A DNA stretch of 64,000 nt from Beaufortia kweichowensis (GCA_019155185.1 CM032813.1:7175001-7239000), one strand, 5' to 3'; numbered from the stretch's first letter, positions 26,151-38,387 are shown. Made by a program: numbers and translations. The notes: a model not told the origin generated them from the sequence alone.

Positions 26151-26449
26151 ATACATTCAAATGTTTACAGTCACCTACTCATTCTTTGTATTTTTTTTCA
26201 TTTTCATTTTTTTGGTTAATAGTAAACTATAATAATCTTTGGAAATCATGTTGATCTTCTCATTACTTGCTCAAAGTCATCTATTTTTTATCTTCATAAA
26301 ATAAAAATTAAATGTAGTGTAATGAAAGAAATGAATATATTGGCACACTTATATTTTACTCCATATAAATAATTTGAAATATTTAGACATGACTTAAACA
26401 AAAACATTTCAGTTAAGTGACCCTAAATTTTTCATTGATAGTGTACATG
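26151..26449. mobile_element. Decayed inverted-end element, family E
   Basis: The left end atacattcaaatgttt and the right end gtgaccctaaatttttcatt followed by gatagtgtaca approximate inverted copies. They match the widespread fish terminus that has attcaaaagttt and ggggtca at one end. About 300 bp, AT-rich inside, non-coding. Confidence 0.6.
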
Positions 26450-26499
26450 TCATTTCTTTCTTTATTGCTTTATTTCTTGCTTCCAAATAAACTAGATAT

Positions 26500-26586
26500 T
26501 AAGAAATGTGTTGCATCAGAAACTGTTGTCTTAAACTTATAGGCTTAAGAGGTAAGACAACAGTTTCTAGTGCAATACATTTCTTA
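26500..26586 (+). ncRNA. Long hairpin, microRNA-precursor-like (candidate)
   Basis: The 34-base left arm (26500-26533, starting taagaaatgtgttgcatcag) pairs with 26553-26586 (starting taagacaacagtttctagtg). As RNA this gives 31 Watson-Crick pairs, two G-U pairs and one mismatch, with a 19-base loop. It lies on the sense strand of an arhgef10l intron, so it would be transcribed. A mirtron or canonical microRNA is possible, but a recent palindromic mobile element explains such high pairing equally well. No known microRNA is asserted. Confidence 0.4.
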
Positions 26587-28533
26587 GTCATAATTCTTTA
26601 ATGAAATTTCAATCATTAAATGGATCACAATCTAAACCAAATCAATAAATTCCTTGCAATTTCTATCCCTTATTATAACACGTGTAAGATATTTTCAAAA
26701 TCCCTGTTTCTCTTTTTTTTATTGGATGAAACAAACTATTGATGATTCAACAACCTGGTAATTCTTTGTCTTCAATTACCAAGTCAATTACATTAATGGT
26801 GCGTAAGTAAGTTTTTAGAGTGTGTTGAAGACAAAGTTCTCTTTTTGCATTTGATTTCACTCGTATTGCATAAGCAAGCATAGGTGTAATACGTCAATAG
26901 ATGTTAAAAGAGGTTATAAATTATAAAGTGCAGTGAACATCTGCAGTTCCATAAATCAAAAGATGAATTTCAAACTGACCGGTCTCTAGAAACGGTACAG
27001 TGTGTTACTACTGCATTCAGACAGAAGTCTTGCGAGGTGTCTTTTGAGAACCAGAACAAACGTGTTGCTGAGGAATCATGTTCCGTGTGCCTTAAACCCC
27101 CGGAGGCCATGGCTGAAGCTGATATTCAGACAAATGCACTTGCTATTCATCAGAGAACGGTCAAAGACAAAGCAATCTCCACCTGTGAAGATTGCCTGCG
27201 CTCCTCACCGAGCGACAGCGTTCTCAAGTGACTCAAAGCCGCAGTCTGTGCCTTCCTTCCACCAGCCAAACTCTGCTGCCCGCAGGCTGCCATATGTGCT
27301 GCTGTCACGACTGGCATTTAATTACAAATTAGACATTTTCTGTCACCGCAGATGGACGAATGATATAAAAAAGAGGGAAAAGTGATATAAATGTGGGTGA
27401 CGAGGGAACTCGATGTGCCCAATAAGCATGAATAACTGAGGATGAAGAGAAGGGGTAAGAAGAGTTGAAGGGAGAGGCAGACCCCTCTGTGGAATAGAAA
27501 TCATTTCGCCAGCATTAGTTTGGACCTGTTTGCGTTTGCGCTTTGAAAGTGTGGGGGAAATGGGAAATGACTGTGTGGAATAGCTTGTGATTGATGCCCG
27601 CTTTCCACTAGGGGAACATGAAAGATAGTCAGCGCTCACAACCTCCAATAGATAGCAACTTCCCCCCTCTGTTCCTAATTAAATTAGACGTGCTTGCTGC
27701 CATCTCTGCCAGCGTTCATTCTCACATTAAATATAAACATTCCAAAACAGAGGCTGTTAACATGCTGTAATATCACGCAACATTATGGTCTCCATAAATA
27801 TGCCACCCACTGCTTGAACTCGGCCACATTACTTCATTGTCATCTTTCACCCTGTCGACAATTATATAGTATCCGTTCAATTATAATATATTTTATAATA
27901 ATAATGTGTACAGTGATTATCATGTTCTATTACTAAACATAGCATTGAGGGAGATATGATAGTTATGACAATGACTGCGTTATACTTTATTATATTTTAT
28001 GTATACTGTGGAGCATATGTAAATACTACTGGTAAAAAATTGTTTTTATAATAAATAAATAATTATTGATAAATTATAATTATTATTTTAAATACCTTAG
28101 TAGTAATTCTTTTTTTGGTATGGCTTGCAATATAATTATGACATTAAGATTAGTGGTCAATCAAAATTAGTGATTTGAATTATTTGTTAGACATATTACC
28201 TTTGATATGTTTAATGTGGATATGCTATAATAATATTGTACGATATATGCTAGATTTGTATATAGTGTACCTTGTCTGACTGTCCTGAGAGTGCACAAAA
28301 ATAATGTATTTGTATTTAGAGGTGTTTGGGAAAAACTGTCCCAAGCTAAACGGACACTGACATTGCACAAAATAATTTCGATGTTTTAAACTATTGATTT
28401 AAAAAAAATTATTTGTGAAATGGTTTTTAAAAAAATCCTGCATGAAGCTGGAAGATATCAAAATGCATCTGATGACCAATATCAGATATACAGAATGTAC
28501 AATTGTAACTGTATATGTGTTTTCTGTCTGTAG

Positions 28534-28620
28534 CTGGAGGCTGCTCTTCATAATCCTGTCCAATGTGCTTTACTTGGTTTCTCAGCTGCAAGCACTTCAC
28601 TTCCTCAAGGCTACCTCTGG
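28534..28620 (+). CDS. arhgef10l: arhgef10l exon E5 (first propeller blade)
   Basis: An 87-bp exon, 29 codons, phase 0 on both sides. It encodes LEAALHNPVQCALLGFSAAS followed by TSLPQGYLW, corresponding to the family stretch with a C-LLGFSA-STSLPQGYLW pattern that opens the propeller. The acceptor is ttttctgtctgtag and the donor is tgg/gtaagt. The LW at its end joins VASGGD in the next exon, as expected for the LWV-GG strand turn. Skipping it would keep the frame. The minus frame 28427-28684 is a shadow. Confidence 0.92.
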
Positions 28621-29771
28621 GTAAGTCAAAAACCACATAAAATAGACACATTTTATATATGCATTGACTATTGAATATTGACATCAGAATTGGTAATGTG
28701 TGCGATCTATAAGCCAGAGCTTTTCAAGTGCATTTACAAGCACAGATTTGCATAGAAACATTTTAACAACTCAAATTTGTGCAAGAGCAGATCAACTTTT
28801 TATTGCGTGTCGGCAATCTTGCATTTTTGTTTTGTCGATGGCACATTTACAATGCGAGCACGCCCGTATAATGATTTGTGTTTTTGATAGCAATCTGTGG
28901 TCATATAATTTTATTTAGTATCATTAAAACAAATTTCTGCCATTCAGGTCTTATTTTTATGCATTCTTGAAGACATTTAATTTACCTGGATGTAATATGT
29001 ATTCCTCAATGAGCAGCTCCTCTGCAATAAAAAAAACATGTTTTCATAAAAAGCCCTGTGAAATCACCTTTAAAAGTTTCACACAGTCATCTCATTCTCT
29101 TCCCTCCTCTGCTGCAGTGGGCAATTTATCACATAATCCCCCAAAGCAGGGGGATAAATCCAATTCGAGCCTTGGTTGGACACAAAAGGACGCCCTTGCC
29201 TGTGTCTTTGAGTTAATTGTTTTTGGAGGTATTCTAAAGAGCACTGAGGGTGGACTTGGATGGAATTAAAAGATACAGAGAGACATTCAGTGGGAAATGA
29301 TATCGGGTCGGATTAGGTCCTCTTCACGTTGCTGAAACATCCTTGATATTGCATTTGCAAAATATTATTGTGTTAAAATCTAATCTTGAATCCAAATCTT
29401 ACTCCATACTTAATGTAGTTGGCTTAAACCACAGGGGTCAGTTTTTTAATATAAATATCACTGCCTTCATTTCGGTTCAGCAGATTCAAGGGCTGCAAGT
29501 AGATCTCATTAAATGTGCTAATATGTGATATTATGCAACATTTGTAAATGCATTTTTTGAGCTGTGTGTTAAAGATTTATAAGCGTTTCTTTAAAACACA
29601 TAGTGTAGCAGTAAATGTAATCAAACGGACACGTAATGTTAAGCTTATAGAGGGTTTGTTCTAAAAATGGGCTGAATCGATACATGGCTTTCAAGAGTCA
29701 TGAACATTTTTTACAGAGATAAAAGGCATGATTTGGGAGAAAAATACTGAGGTTTGCCAGGTTAGTGACAT

Positions 29772-30000
29772 TAAAGGGATATAAATAAAAATATATAAAT
29801 AAAATTTGTCCTTTACTGGTACATACCTTCATGTCATTCCAAATCTGTACTGACTTTCCTTCTTCTGCAGAACACAAAAGAAGATATTTTAAAGAATGTC
29901 CCCCATTGACTTCTATTGTATAGACAAAAAAACAGAGACATTTCTCAAAATATCTTCTTTTTTTATTCCAGAAGAAGGAGTCAATCACGTAACTGTCCTA
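29772..30000 (+). repeat. Dispersed repeat, family A, copy 2
   Basis: Begins taaagggatataaata, includes cttcatgtcattccaaatct, then cttctgcagaacacaaaaga and agatattttaaagaatgt, and ends aactgtccta. It has the same layout as 21299-21535 but is better preserved in the middle. Confidence 0.75.
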
Positions 30001-31375
30001 TAGCGGGTCATTTCCAGCTGTAAAAGGGAAGAAAGTGATGGTGGTGATTTGCTGCATCTCTGTGTATAAGTCACAGCGTCTTCACCTCATTCCCACATCA
30101 GTCAATTTTCTCCGCCAACGTTCCAAATGAGCAGTGACAGTAATCAGATCACATTAAGATGGGCTTCTGGGAATTTTCTTATGGCTTTGATCAAAATAAT
30201 GACATTGTTTCTAATCAGTCCAAGACAGTAAGCCAGCCGCCAAATTCACTCATCTTAGCCTCTTCACCTCTAAGGCTTATTCAGCTATTGATTTTTTACT
30301 TGTGTACACCATCTTCTTCTGGGAAATGTGTGTGGTTAGTTAATCAAGCAATGTTAAGATGCTTCCTTGTTGTCAAGACATTTGTGGCATTCGTTTACAT
30401 TGCACTGCTTGAATATTTACACTTGGCAGATGTTCACCGGCTTACAGTGCTTTCAAGTTATCGTTTTATGTGACTGAGTTCAAACCCATGACCTTTATGT
30501 TGCTAGCGTTATTCTCTCTCCTTCCAGTTGAGCTCTGTTTGAAAAATGGCATGAAAGATTATATTAAAGAAATGTATAAGAAATATTTTGAAGAATAATA
30601 ATAATGTTAACTTGATAAACCAAGACAAAATTTTGAAATGTCATTTTTCCTTCAGCATATTCTGACTCGGGCTGCTGTATTTTTTTCAAGCTGATCCGAC
30701 CTACAGTTTTTCATAGCAGAAGATCAAAACAATCCCTATAGACTTGATAGAATGCTATAGAGTCTGGCTCTGAATATGAATTTACTCAAACCAAGTAACT
30801 GCCTATAGCAACACCTCAGCATACCTATCTGTATATCTGTCAGGTCTGTTTAACCTTCAAACTATACACGTCATACTGTAAGAAAAGCTTGTCTCATAAT
30901 GTTTGTTTTTTATAATTCTGTTTAGTGTAGGGCTGTAAGATTTGTGCTACATAGTTACCATAGCCAATATAGTTTATGATAACAATATTATTGCAATATC
31001 AACAGACACAAAAAAACAAGTCAATAATGCTCTCAGTCAGATTCATCTTTAGTTTTGTTTATTTTGTATTTTTTCTTTTTTTGTGGCCAATGAATCACAC
31101 TCAAAATACGGTTGTAGGAAGGCAGAGACAGTTTGTAACCATTAAGGCTCTTAAGACAATATTTTTGTCTGAATTATTTACAATATTATCATATGTGTAG
31201 AAATGACAATATTGATTATCATAGTTTGTAATGTCACAGTTTTTGTCAATACCAGTATTGTGACACCGCTAGTTTGGTGTAACACTTTCGTCATTTCTTT
31301 TTAACATAATTGTTAAAAATGTGGGCAGTTGTTGAATACAGTCAGAATGGTTGGATGGAGATCTGATAGATGTGA

Positions 31376-31610
31376 TGTGGTTTAACCTGATAACTGTCGA
31401 GTATACACTAAAATAAACTATTAAACTACAATTTTTAGATATTAGATATTTTTAAACAAGTTTTATTTATTTATTTATTTATTTAGATATTTTTAAGGCA
31501 TTTACATTATTATTTTTTTATTTGTGCTTATTGAAAATTTGTTAAATGCTTAATCTTGAGTCCTAGACCTTTCCATCAATATGGTTTGTCATGATTAGAT
31601 TAGAATTCAA
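31376..31610 (+). repeat. Dispersed repeat, family C, copy 2
   Basis: Carries ggtttaacctgataactgtc, cttgagtcctagacctttcc and tgtcatgattagat in the order seen at 11071-11290. It is interrupted by a tttattta tetranucleotide run at about 31456-31486. Confidence 0.65.
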
Positions 31611-33436
31611 CTATGGAATATTAAAGTGAATAGTGAAACCCTAATGTTCCTCCTGAGGAACGGTGACAGTTAACAGATTAAAACAAACTACCTTTTATCT
31701 TAACTCATGCAAACTGTACCCTAATCATTGCATGAAGACGTGACTCAGAAATGTGTGAATTTGCCCACTGTAAACAAAGAGACGAATAAAGTTCTGTTTC
31801 CCTCTATAGCTCTGTTCTCCCCAGCCTCTTAGTCATTTTAGTCTAATTAATGCCGTGCTGTCCAGAGCATTGGCTTTAAAAGCGGTTTTCACAGCTTTCC
31901 GGCCAAAAACCAGAGCTGAGTCCAGGGCAGGGTTCCAGATATCCACTCTTCTAAACAAGTACTGATGATTTTGTCAGGGAACTGTAATTCCACCTAGTCA
32001 CATAGGAATTGAATCGAAAGAGGAGGGGTAGCTTGTCGCACGTGCACGAATTTACGTTGTACGAGGTCCGCCGGAGGTTGTGTATGAGCAGCGAAAATGC
32101 AGGAAGATTCTGTTATTTTCCAAGCTAAGATAAGCCCTTTCTATCTCCCGCTGCGGTGCTGCAACAGGCCGTTATTTGCGCTGCCTCGCTTTCCCAACCC
32201 ACGAGACCTTGGCCGTCCAGATCCTGCACTCTGATACAAATCAGACAAATGATTGCATGCAAATTGGAGGGGAAACTGGAAGGCTAAAGACTATATTTAG
32301 CCTTTTGCTCACATAACACGACTCCGAGTGGGAATTAATCTTCACTGTCCGGCAGCATTACTCGCTCTGTTCTTTTGTTAGGATTATACTCCACTTGGCT
32401 TGGCCTACTCGCTTAGTATCCTAAGGTAATCATAAATGATGGCCCCTAAACAAGAGCCATCTATAATGAGGTCTGAACAGAGCCAACAGAGCACATTAGC
32501 ATTTTTCTGTAATACTCCAATCCGCTCTGTCTACCTCAGTTAGACCTCATCCTGAAGCTGAAAGACTCTTTTTGTCTGGATTTTGTAATTGGAGCAGTTT
32601 AGTGCCGTGCATGGAGAGATGAGCCAATTTGTGCAGCAGATATGATGGGATGCTGATCACTTAGTTTAATTTCTAATGGTGAGCGGGTTGCGCCCTTTGC
32701 ATTATGCATGAACGAGAAAACCGCGCGAGAACGCCCAGCTGGGAGTTAAGACAAATACAGTTTTTCAGAAAAGAGGATTAATAATTTATGATGCAACACA
32801 ATGTGTTACAAGAGTTTGAATTTTCAAGTATCTCCAGTCCTTTGGTAGGGGAATGAATGGGGGCTTAACCTATATCAGCAGATGGATTTATGAGGAGCCG
32901 TGTGTTCAGGTCTTATTCTGTCAACTGCATGTAATTTCACCAAGGATAGAGTTTGTCATCTCAGTCTCTGTTTTAGGAATGCGATCAATCATCAGCCCAA
33001 AGGAAACCCTCCGTTGTCAAACAGACCAGCACCTTTCAAAGACTTCTTTCCATCCCAACCTTTTTTCTTTTTTCAGTGATGAAAAGATCCCTGGAGTTTC
33101 CCCGAAAGATGTTTGAAGTTATTGAGCTGACACTAAGAATGCATTAGGGGTGATGGCGTATGAATTTTAGAGACATTATAAAGCAGAGGGCAGAGATATA
33201 TGATTTCAGCTTATCTAAAATACAATAACAGGGCTGAGAAGTATAAAAGTATACAGGAAGTGAAGGAAAGGGTTTTTTCTTTGAGATTTGATTAGTGTGG
33301 TTCTCTGCATTGTAAGTGAAAGCACGAAGGCAAAGGACGGGAAGTGTCAGAAAAACAGAAAGATCCTCTTTTTTATTTTTTTCCTCTCACTTTCTGCCTG
33401 CTTTTGTTCCTTATTTTCTTTGTCTATCTGCACCAT

Positions 33437-33472
33437 GGAGGTCTATAATGCCTGGAGGGGGCTATCCATTAG
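33437..33472 (+). repeat. 36-base block, copy 1 of 2
   Basis: Reads ggaggtctataatgcctgga followed by gggggctatccattag. The second copy at 58183-58218 differs at four positions, all A/G. Both copies lie in non-coding sequence. No flanking inverted repeats were seen. Confidence 0.6.
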
Positions 33473-33697
33473 CCAACATTGCCATTCATCTCAATGGCAG
33501 TCGTTCTGGTGCAGGAACCTCCATCTGCCATCTTTGCTCATGGGTGCTTTGTTCTACTGCCACTTTTTTTACTCACCTGGGCTGGAAATACCGTGTGACT
33601 TGCATAAAGAGAAAACTTGCATAGTGAAAATGCATATAGAGATGGTTTTGGTTGGATCATTTAATCTAATGCTGTTGTCTTTACGCTATTTTTGCAG

Positions 33698-33909
33698 GTC
33701 GCTAGTGGAGGAGATTCAACTCAAGGCCACGTGGACATCTTCTCCCTCAACAGACCCACGCCTCGACACGTAAAAACCATCCAGGTTGGAGCTCGAGTGT
33801 GGTGTCTGGAATATGTTCCTGAGCCCACGGCTTCAGAGAACCATGAAAGTGGTCTTCACAACTCCAGTGGAATTGGAAATACTATATGTGCAGGTCTTGA
33901 TGATGGAAG
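33698..33909 (+). CDS. arhgef10l: arhgef10l exon E6 (propeller)
   Basis: A 212-bp exon encoding VASGGDSTQGHVDIFSLNRP, TPRHVKTIQVGARVWCLEYV, an acidic/Ser-rich loop, then NTICAGLDDG. GHVDIFSLNRP-PR-VK is a family hallmark of the first propeller blade, and ICAGLDDG the next strand turn. The loop PEPTASENHESGLHNSSG falls where family members vary most. The acceptor is tttttgcag and the donor is ag/gtatgt. The last two bases (AG) join C of the next exon to make serine. Confidence 0.95.
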
Positions 33910-34766
33910 GTATGTATTAATGTGTTTCGGTGAAATTTTAACCAAAGAAAAAAAAATTAACCAAAGTTTATAGTATCTTCTAATTATCTAAAAGGCAGCT
34001 GTGAGGACAAGTTGTGTAGAGATGCAATGGTGCATAAAAACGGTACTAAATGATGCCAACTCTGACTCATCTCAGGCTTTATTCATTCTATGTAAATAAG
34101 TCGACTGACAGCAAATGGTCTGGACTCTCTAGCAGTTTTCATTGGCCAAAACCGCTTGTCTGATTGACATTGTCTGATAGTTTTCAGGTTGACCATCAAA
34201 AATGTTTTAGAAAATCCTGAGAAATGCAATCAATCACATTACAATGGTAGGTGGGTGTGATGTCTGATGTTGAGACTAGAACTAATCTAACAGCTGTTTG
34301 TTTTGAGCAAATGTCTGGCAGTTGGGTAAATAATTGGACAGAGAGGAAAACTATTAATCAGAGGAGATGAAAAGATTAAGAGACAATTAAATGGAAATGT
34401 AAGAGAGGGAGTGTACACAGAGATAACGGGTAGGCACTACAGTCTCAGTATGTCATACTTTAAAAAAAACGCACAAATGTGGTCAAATGTAGTCATATTT
34501 CAAATAGTCATAATTCATAAGTTTAACACCTTAATATAGAAATGATACAGCTTCCAGGAAGGTTTACTTCCCTTTGTAGAGAAATAAAACTGCAATCATT
34601 TTGGCACAAATTAAATGATCACTTTCAGAAGCTGTGATTTCTGAGTCAAAATCATTCATGAAGGGTAAAAAGAATAGCAGATATTGTAAAATATTCTGAG
34701 AATAAAACAGTTGCTAGATCGTCCTTCATACGGAAACTTATATATCCTAATGTTTTTCTTGTGAAG
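33910..34766 (+). other. Intron 6 (857 bp)
   Basis: GT-AG, from gtatgtatt to tcttgtgaag. AT-rich, with no open frame, repeat or RNA gene recognised. Confidence 0.85.
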
Positions 34767-34924
34767 CATCCAGGTCTACGGCAGCATGGACACGACCGCT
34801 CAGTGTCTGCTGACCCTGCGTAACCCCGAGGGCTGTCCAGTTCTATGTCTAAAGCATTCCGGAAACTTCCTGTTTGCTGGCCTGCGGGATGGAGCGCTGA
34901 TGGTGTACGAGAGACGTCACGGAG
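34767..34924 (+). CDS. arhgef10l: arhgef10l exon E7 (propeller)
   Basis: A 158-bp exon. Its first base completes a serine codon, then it encodes IQVYGSMDTTAQCLLTLRNP, EGCPVLCLKHSGNFLFAGLR and DGALMVYERRHG. The pattern of hydrophobic strand, PVLCL-HS, F-FAGL-DG and V-Y repeats the WD40-like blade layout seen in the family. The acceptor is the somewhat weak tcttgtgaag. The next AG, at 34773, would break the frame, so 34767 is chosen. The donor is gag/gtacga; the final G starts a glycine codon. Confidence 0.93.
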
Positions 34925-37772
34925 GTACGAGTTACATAAAGTCTGAATTCACATCTTGTTTATTTACTTTGTTCACGGATCACTTCATAACAATAAACTG
35001 TTGGTCGGGATTATATTCCTGTAACGTATTTTACATTTGAATGAATTCTGCAATATTGAATCTTGCAGGGCATCTATCAAAAAGATGATTGGCTCCTTTA
35101 ACTGTGAGGCGGGGCTACAGCCAGCATGCCTTGCAATGACCATTTTTCCTCTTCGTGTTTAAACACAAATGATGATCTTGTCATCCTTATAAGGTCTGCA
35201 TGATGTCATTTTTCATGTGGACATGCCTCTTCCATGTAGGTTTTTCACTGGTTAATGCGAGTTTGAATGATCAACTCTTAAGGTTTCATCATTTTTGCTT
35301 AAAGCTTGCAAATATTTGTTCCCTGATTTTCTTCCTTCATATTATACAGAACAAAGCCCATTCATTCCCTATACATTGCAGGTGTTTGTTTGGAGTTACG
35401 AATAATCACCTCGGATTTAGACGTCTGTGTTATTTTTATCCTATTAGCTCGTTTGTTTTTTTCTTTATCACATTAGCACAGAAACGGACAGTTGCGTTCG
35501 GTGTGTTTTGTCTTTTCTTTTCCCCACTAATGGGATTAAGCATTAATGGGTGGTATAATTAAGAGGGGTAATTATTAATATGTTCCCAAATGAAAAGGAC
35601 TTTAAAGAGTGAAAGGGTAATCAAATCAAATTAATAGTACAAATGAATCTGATAGTCCCCATGTTCAATTTGCTCTTTCATCAACCTTCCATTCAAACCT
35701 TCATGGGTGTTTTTTCCCGTCCCCTGTAAGCTGAATGCCTCAGTGAGTATGTGAGAGATATTAGTTCTGTCATGTATTCTGAATGCATTCAGAGATGAGA
35801 CAGGGATGATAAGATTGTTCTGGCTACGTATTAGTTAGATAGAAAGCCGATGAATTCGGGATTACCTTCAAAGCAATTTATGATTTCAGAAGTCTGTCCT
35901 CTGTCCGCGTCTGTGCCGTATTCATTTGCTGTAAGTAAGTGTGGACTAATGACAACAGGGCGCGGGCGAGCGTGCAGAACTCGGAGACGTGACTGAGAGC
36001 GAGGGACCGTGGCATGCGTGCCGGGGGTTATGTGAGGCACAATGGCTTTATCACATTGCACTACTTACCTGACTGTCAACAAGGAATTACCTCCACTGAA
36101 GTGGAAAGTAAGATTAATTATGCCGATATGCAACGTGTCGATTGGATATTACTATTCTTATATTAAATGACAAACGTATTCCCTAGTAAGTACAGAGGGA
36201 ATGCGATTTTTTTTTTGTTCTTCTATGAAGTAAAACATTGCCCTCAAAACATCTAATATTGTAATAAACTCTGGGGTCTCACAAGAGAAAAGCTTTATGA
36301 GAAGTTTGAGCGCGGCAGAATTGCTTTGGGGGGAGACTCCTTGTGTTCGTTCTCTCTGGATTTATTTTGTTGCGTATAATCAACAGTGTGCGCTTATGCA
36401 GATAATAATGTGGTGACTAACTTTCAGAACACATAAATTAAAAAAGTAAATAACCACACAAGTGTGACACCCACAAGCAATAAGCACTTTTTCTGAATGA
36501 AAGCCCACAGGAAACAGATTCTCCTTCTGGTGAAAGAAAGGCAGATGCTTTCAGATACTTGTACGTTCTTTGCTTTGAATGAGTGAATGTGAACCTTCAT
36601 CTGTGGCTGCGGAGATGTTTGCAGAGCATAAGTAAAAAAAAATATATGAGAAGACTGACATTTTGAATATGCCATGCAATTAACCTGAGGAAGTCGGAAG
36701 TCATCGTAAAGCTTTTCTGGTTTCAAAGGCAGAAATAAACAACTGGAAATGTTAATTAAATGGCTCGCCGCGCTTCCCTCTCTAATTTTGCTTCATTAAC
36801 GTACTGCGATGGGGCGACAAAAGGTGCAAAAAGCCTTATGTAATTCATCCCGTAATAGTGTCCGGGGTGGCTGTAATGTAGACCCTGAGATTACACCTAA
36901 AGACTTGTGTGTTCTGGACACATTAAAAAGAAAAATGATATGTTGAGGATTATAGAAATTGGATTGCACAACATGCTGTTATTAAACCCCTATTAAAGTT
37001 TTTGTGTTTGAATATATTAGCCGTATATTGATATTTATAAACTAATGTTCTCCAAACAAGAATTAGAAGATATAAGCATTCAAATTTACAGTATCTAACT
37101 TCACCAAAATGGATCAGTGATTTTTATGATGTCATTCTGCACTTCAGCCTTCCAAGTTATGCCAACGCAAAGCACAAAGCTGTCTATTTCCAGACTTCAG
37201 TGGGTCTTTAAAATATTCCTGTTAGCAAACAAGGCAGTCCACAAACATTTAACATTTTTGCAATACTTGCTGTCGCTGTATTTTTCGGAGCCAGAAATCC
37301 CTCAGTTCCACCACCAGTTAAACATATTTGTGTTGCAAACACAAGGATTTATTCTTGAGTATTAATGAAACCAATTTCCGTTAAGTGGCTTGCTCGGGGC
37401 AAAAGCAGTAAAATTAGCATGCAGCACATTTTGTTGTTCTGCTATTTGAAGCGTTCGCTTTTAAGCAAAATAACACGCTAATTCAGTAGCATTGGCTATC
37501 TTTGGACACATTTAAAATGTTCCACCAGATAGGATTAGTGATTCGCCTTTAAGCAAGGTATTTCACAAGCCACACTGTGTTTTGTACCCATGTACTTTCA
37601 CCTCTGGTTTCTGTTCTGACTTTAGGGACATGCAAAGTGAAATATTTTTGGGAACCTTTGCAAAATAGGGCAGACCGAGCCAAAATTACCACAAGTTGTA
37701 GACACATCAGTCCTCTCAAAAGGAAAAAGGGCATGCCTTTTGTGATTTATTCTTTCTTTTTCTCATTTATAG
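34925..37772 (+). other. Intron 7 (2.8 kb)
   Basis: From gtacgag to ctcatttatag. A CpG-rich stretch at about 35,950-36,030 contrasts with its AT-rich surroundings, and a perfect minus-strand donor-like cag/gtaagt lies just beyond it (36,061-36,072). Sequence around 36,750-36,850 is also GC-richer. No exon was defended on either strand. Confidence 0.8.
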
Positions 37773-37915
37773 GGGAACTTTGGAACCCAGAGACCTGTAG
37801 GAAAGTAACAGTTGGTGCCGATCCTGTCAGGACGCTCCTGGCTTTAGAAGACTCTGTGTGGGCGAGCTGTGCTAACACAGTTACTGTAGTTCAAGGGTCC
37901 AGTCTATCCACTCAG
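37773..37915 (+). CDS. arhgef10l: arhgef10l exon E8 (propeller)
   Basis: A 143-bp exon. The first two bases complete a glycine codon, then it encodes ELWNPETCRKVTVGADPVRT, LLALEDSVWASCANTVTVVQ and GSSLSTQ. DPVRTLLALEDSVWASC matches the conserved GP-VRTLLSLED-VWASCG of the family and forms the inner strands of a propeller blade. The acceptor is ctcatttatag and the donor is cag/gtaagc. Ends in phase 0. The leftward open frame (37577 onward) is intronic. Confidence 0.95.
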
Positions 37916-38387
37916 GTAAGCTCATCATTTCACAGCGCTGCTCATTCTGATGTACACCTAACTTCAAAATAGAAATTGGAAAAGCAGAGACTGTTTCATG
38001 GAAGCTTGGCCAGCGCTGGCTGACAAATTAGCTTGTGTGTGAAGATCAATAGAAGGAGCTGCAATCCATTGGTACCTGTGGCCAAGGTATATCCTTTGGG
38101 ATTTTTGTTTCTTTTCACGCATTTAAACCACACAGGATGAGGGAATAGCTCTGTCAGCCCTGTTTACACCTGTTATTAACATCCATCGAGTGTGTTGCAA
38201 TGGTCAGGTGAGATAGATTGTCATGAGACACCTGGTAGTAACATTCCTCTCAAGTGTGTCCACTTGTGATCTGAATTTATGGGGTGGATCCCTGCTTTTT
38301 TTAATGCATAGATCACTTAATATGTTGTTGTGTTACAGCATGTTGGCAAATATATCTTATTTGATATATATTGATATATATATATAT

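Larger units (their letters stand above)
17646..28533 (+). other. Intron 4 (10.9 kb), the largest visible
   Basis: Starts gtaaaag and ends ttttctgtctgtag. It contains repeat copies at 18822-18932 (family D), 21299-21535 (family A), 24181-24472 (family B) and 26151-26449 (family E), plus the strong hairpin at 26500-26586. GC-richer stretches around 20,300-20,800 and 22,250-23,700 show no exon I can defend. No RNA gene was recognised apart from the hairpin candidate. Confidence 0.8.
28621..33697 (+). other. Intron 5 (5.1 kb)
   Basis: Starts gtaagtc and ends tttttgcag. It holds repeat family A copy 2 (29772-30000), family C copy 2 (31376-31610) with a (TTTA)n run, and one member of a duplicated 36-base block (33437-33472). 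A CpG-richer patch lies at 32,030-32,100 and another at 32,690-32,745, the latter with tttgcattatgcat. No exon was found: the 161-codon frame 33288-33773 is an extension of the next exon. Confidence 0.8.

Noticed and set aside
26920..27231. 104-codon frame without ATG containing two CxxC pairs
   Set aside because: It has no in-frame start near its beginning and no good acceptor, and a frame this long is expected by chance in 64 kb of six-frame translation. A nested gene is not supported.
33288..33697. Upstream part of a 161-codon frame
   Set aside because: It precedes a strong acceptor at 33697 in another frame or reads as non-family residues. It is intron 5 sequence.
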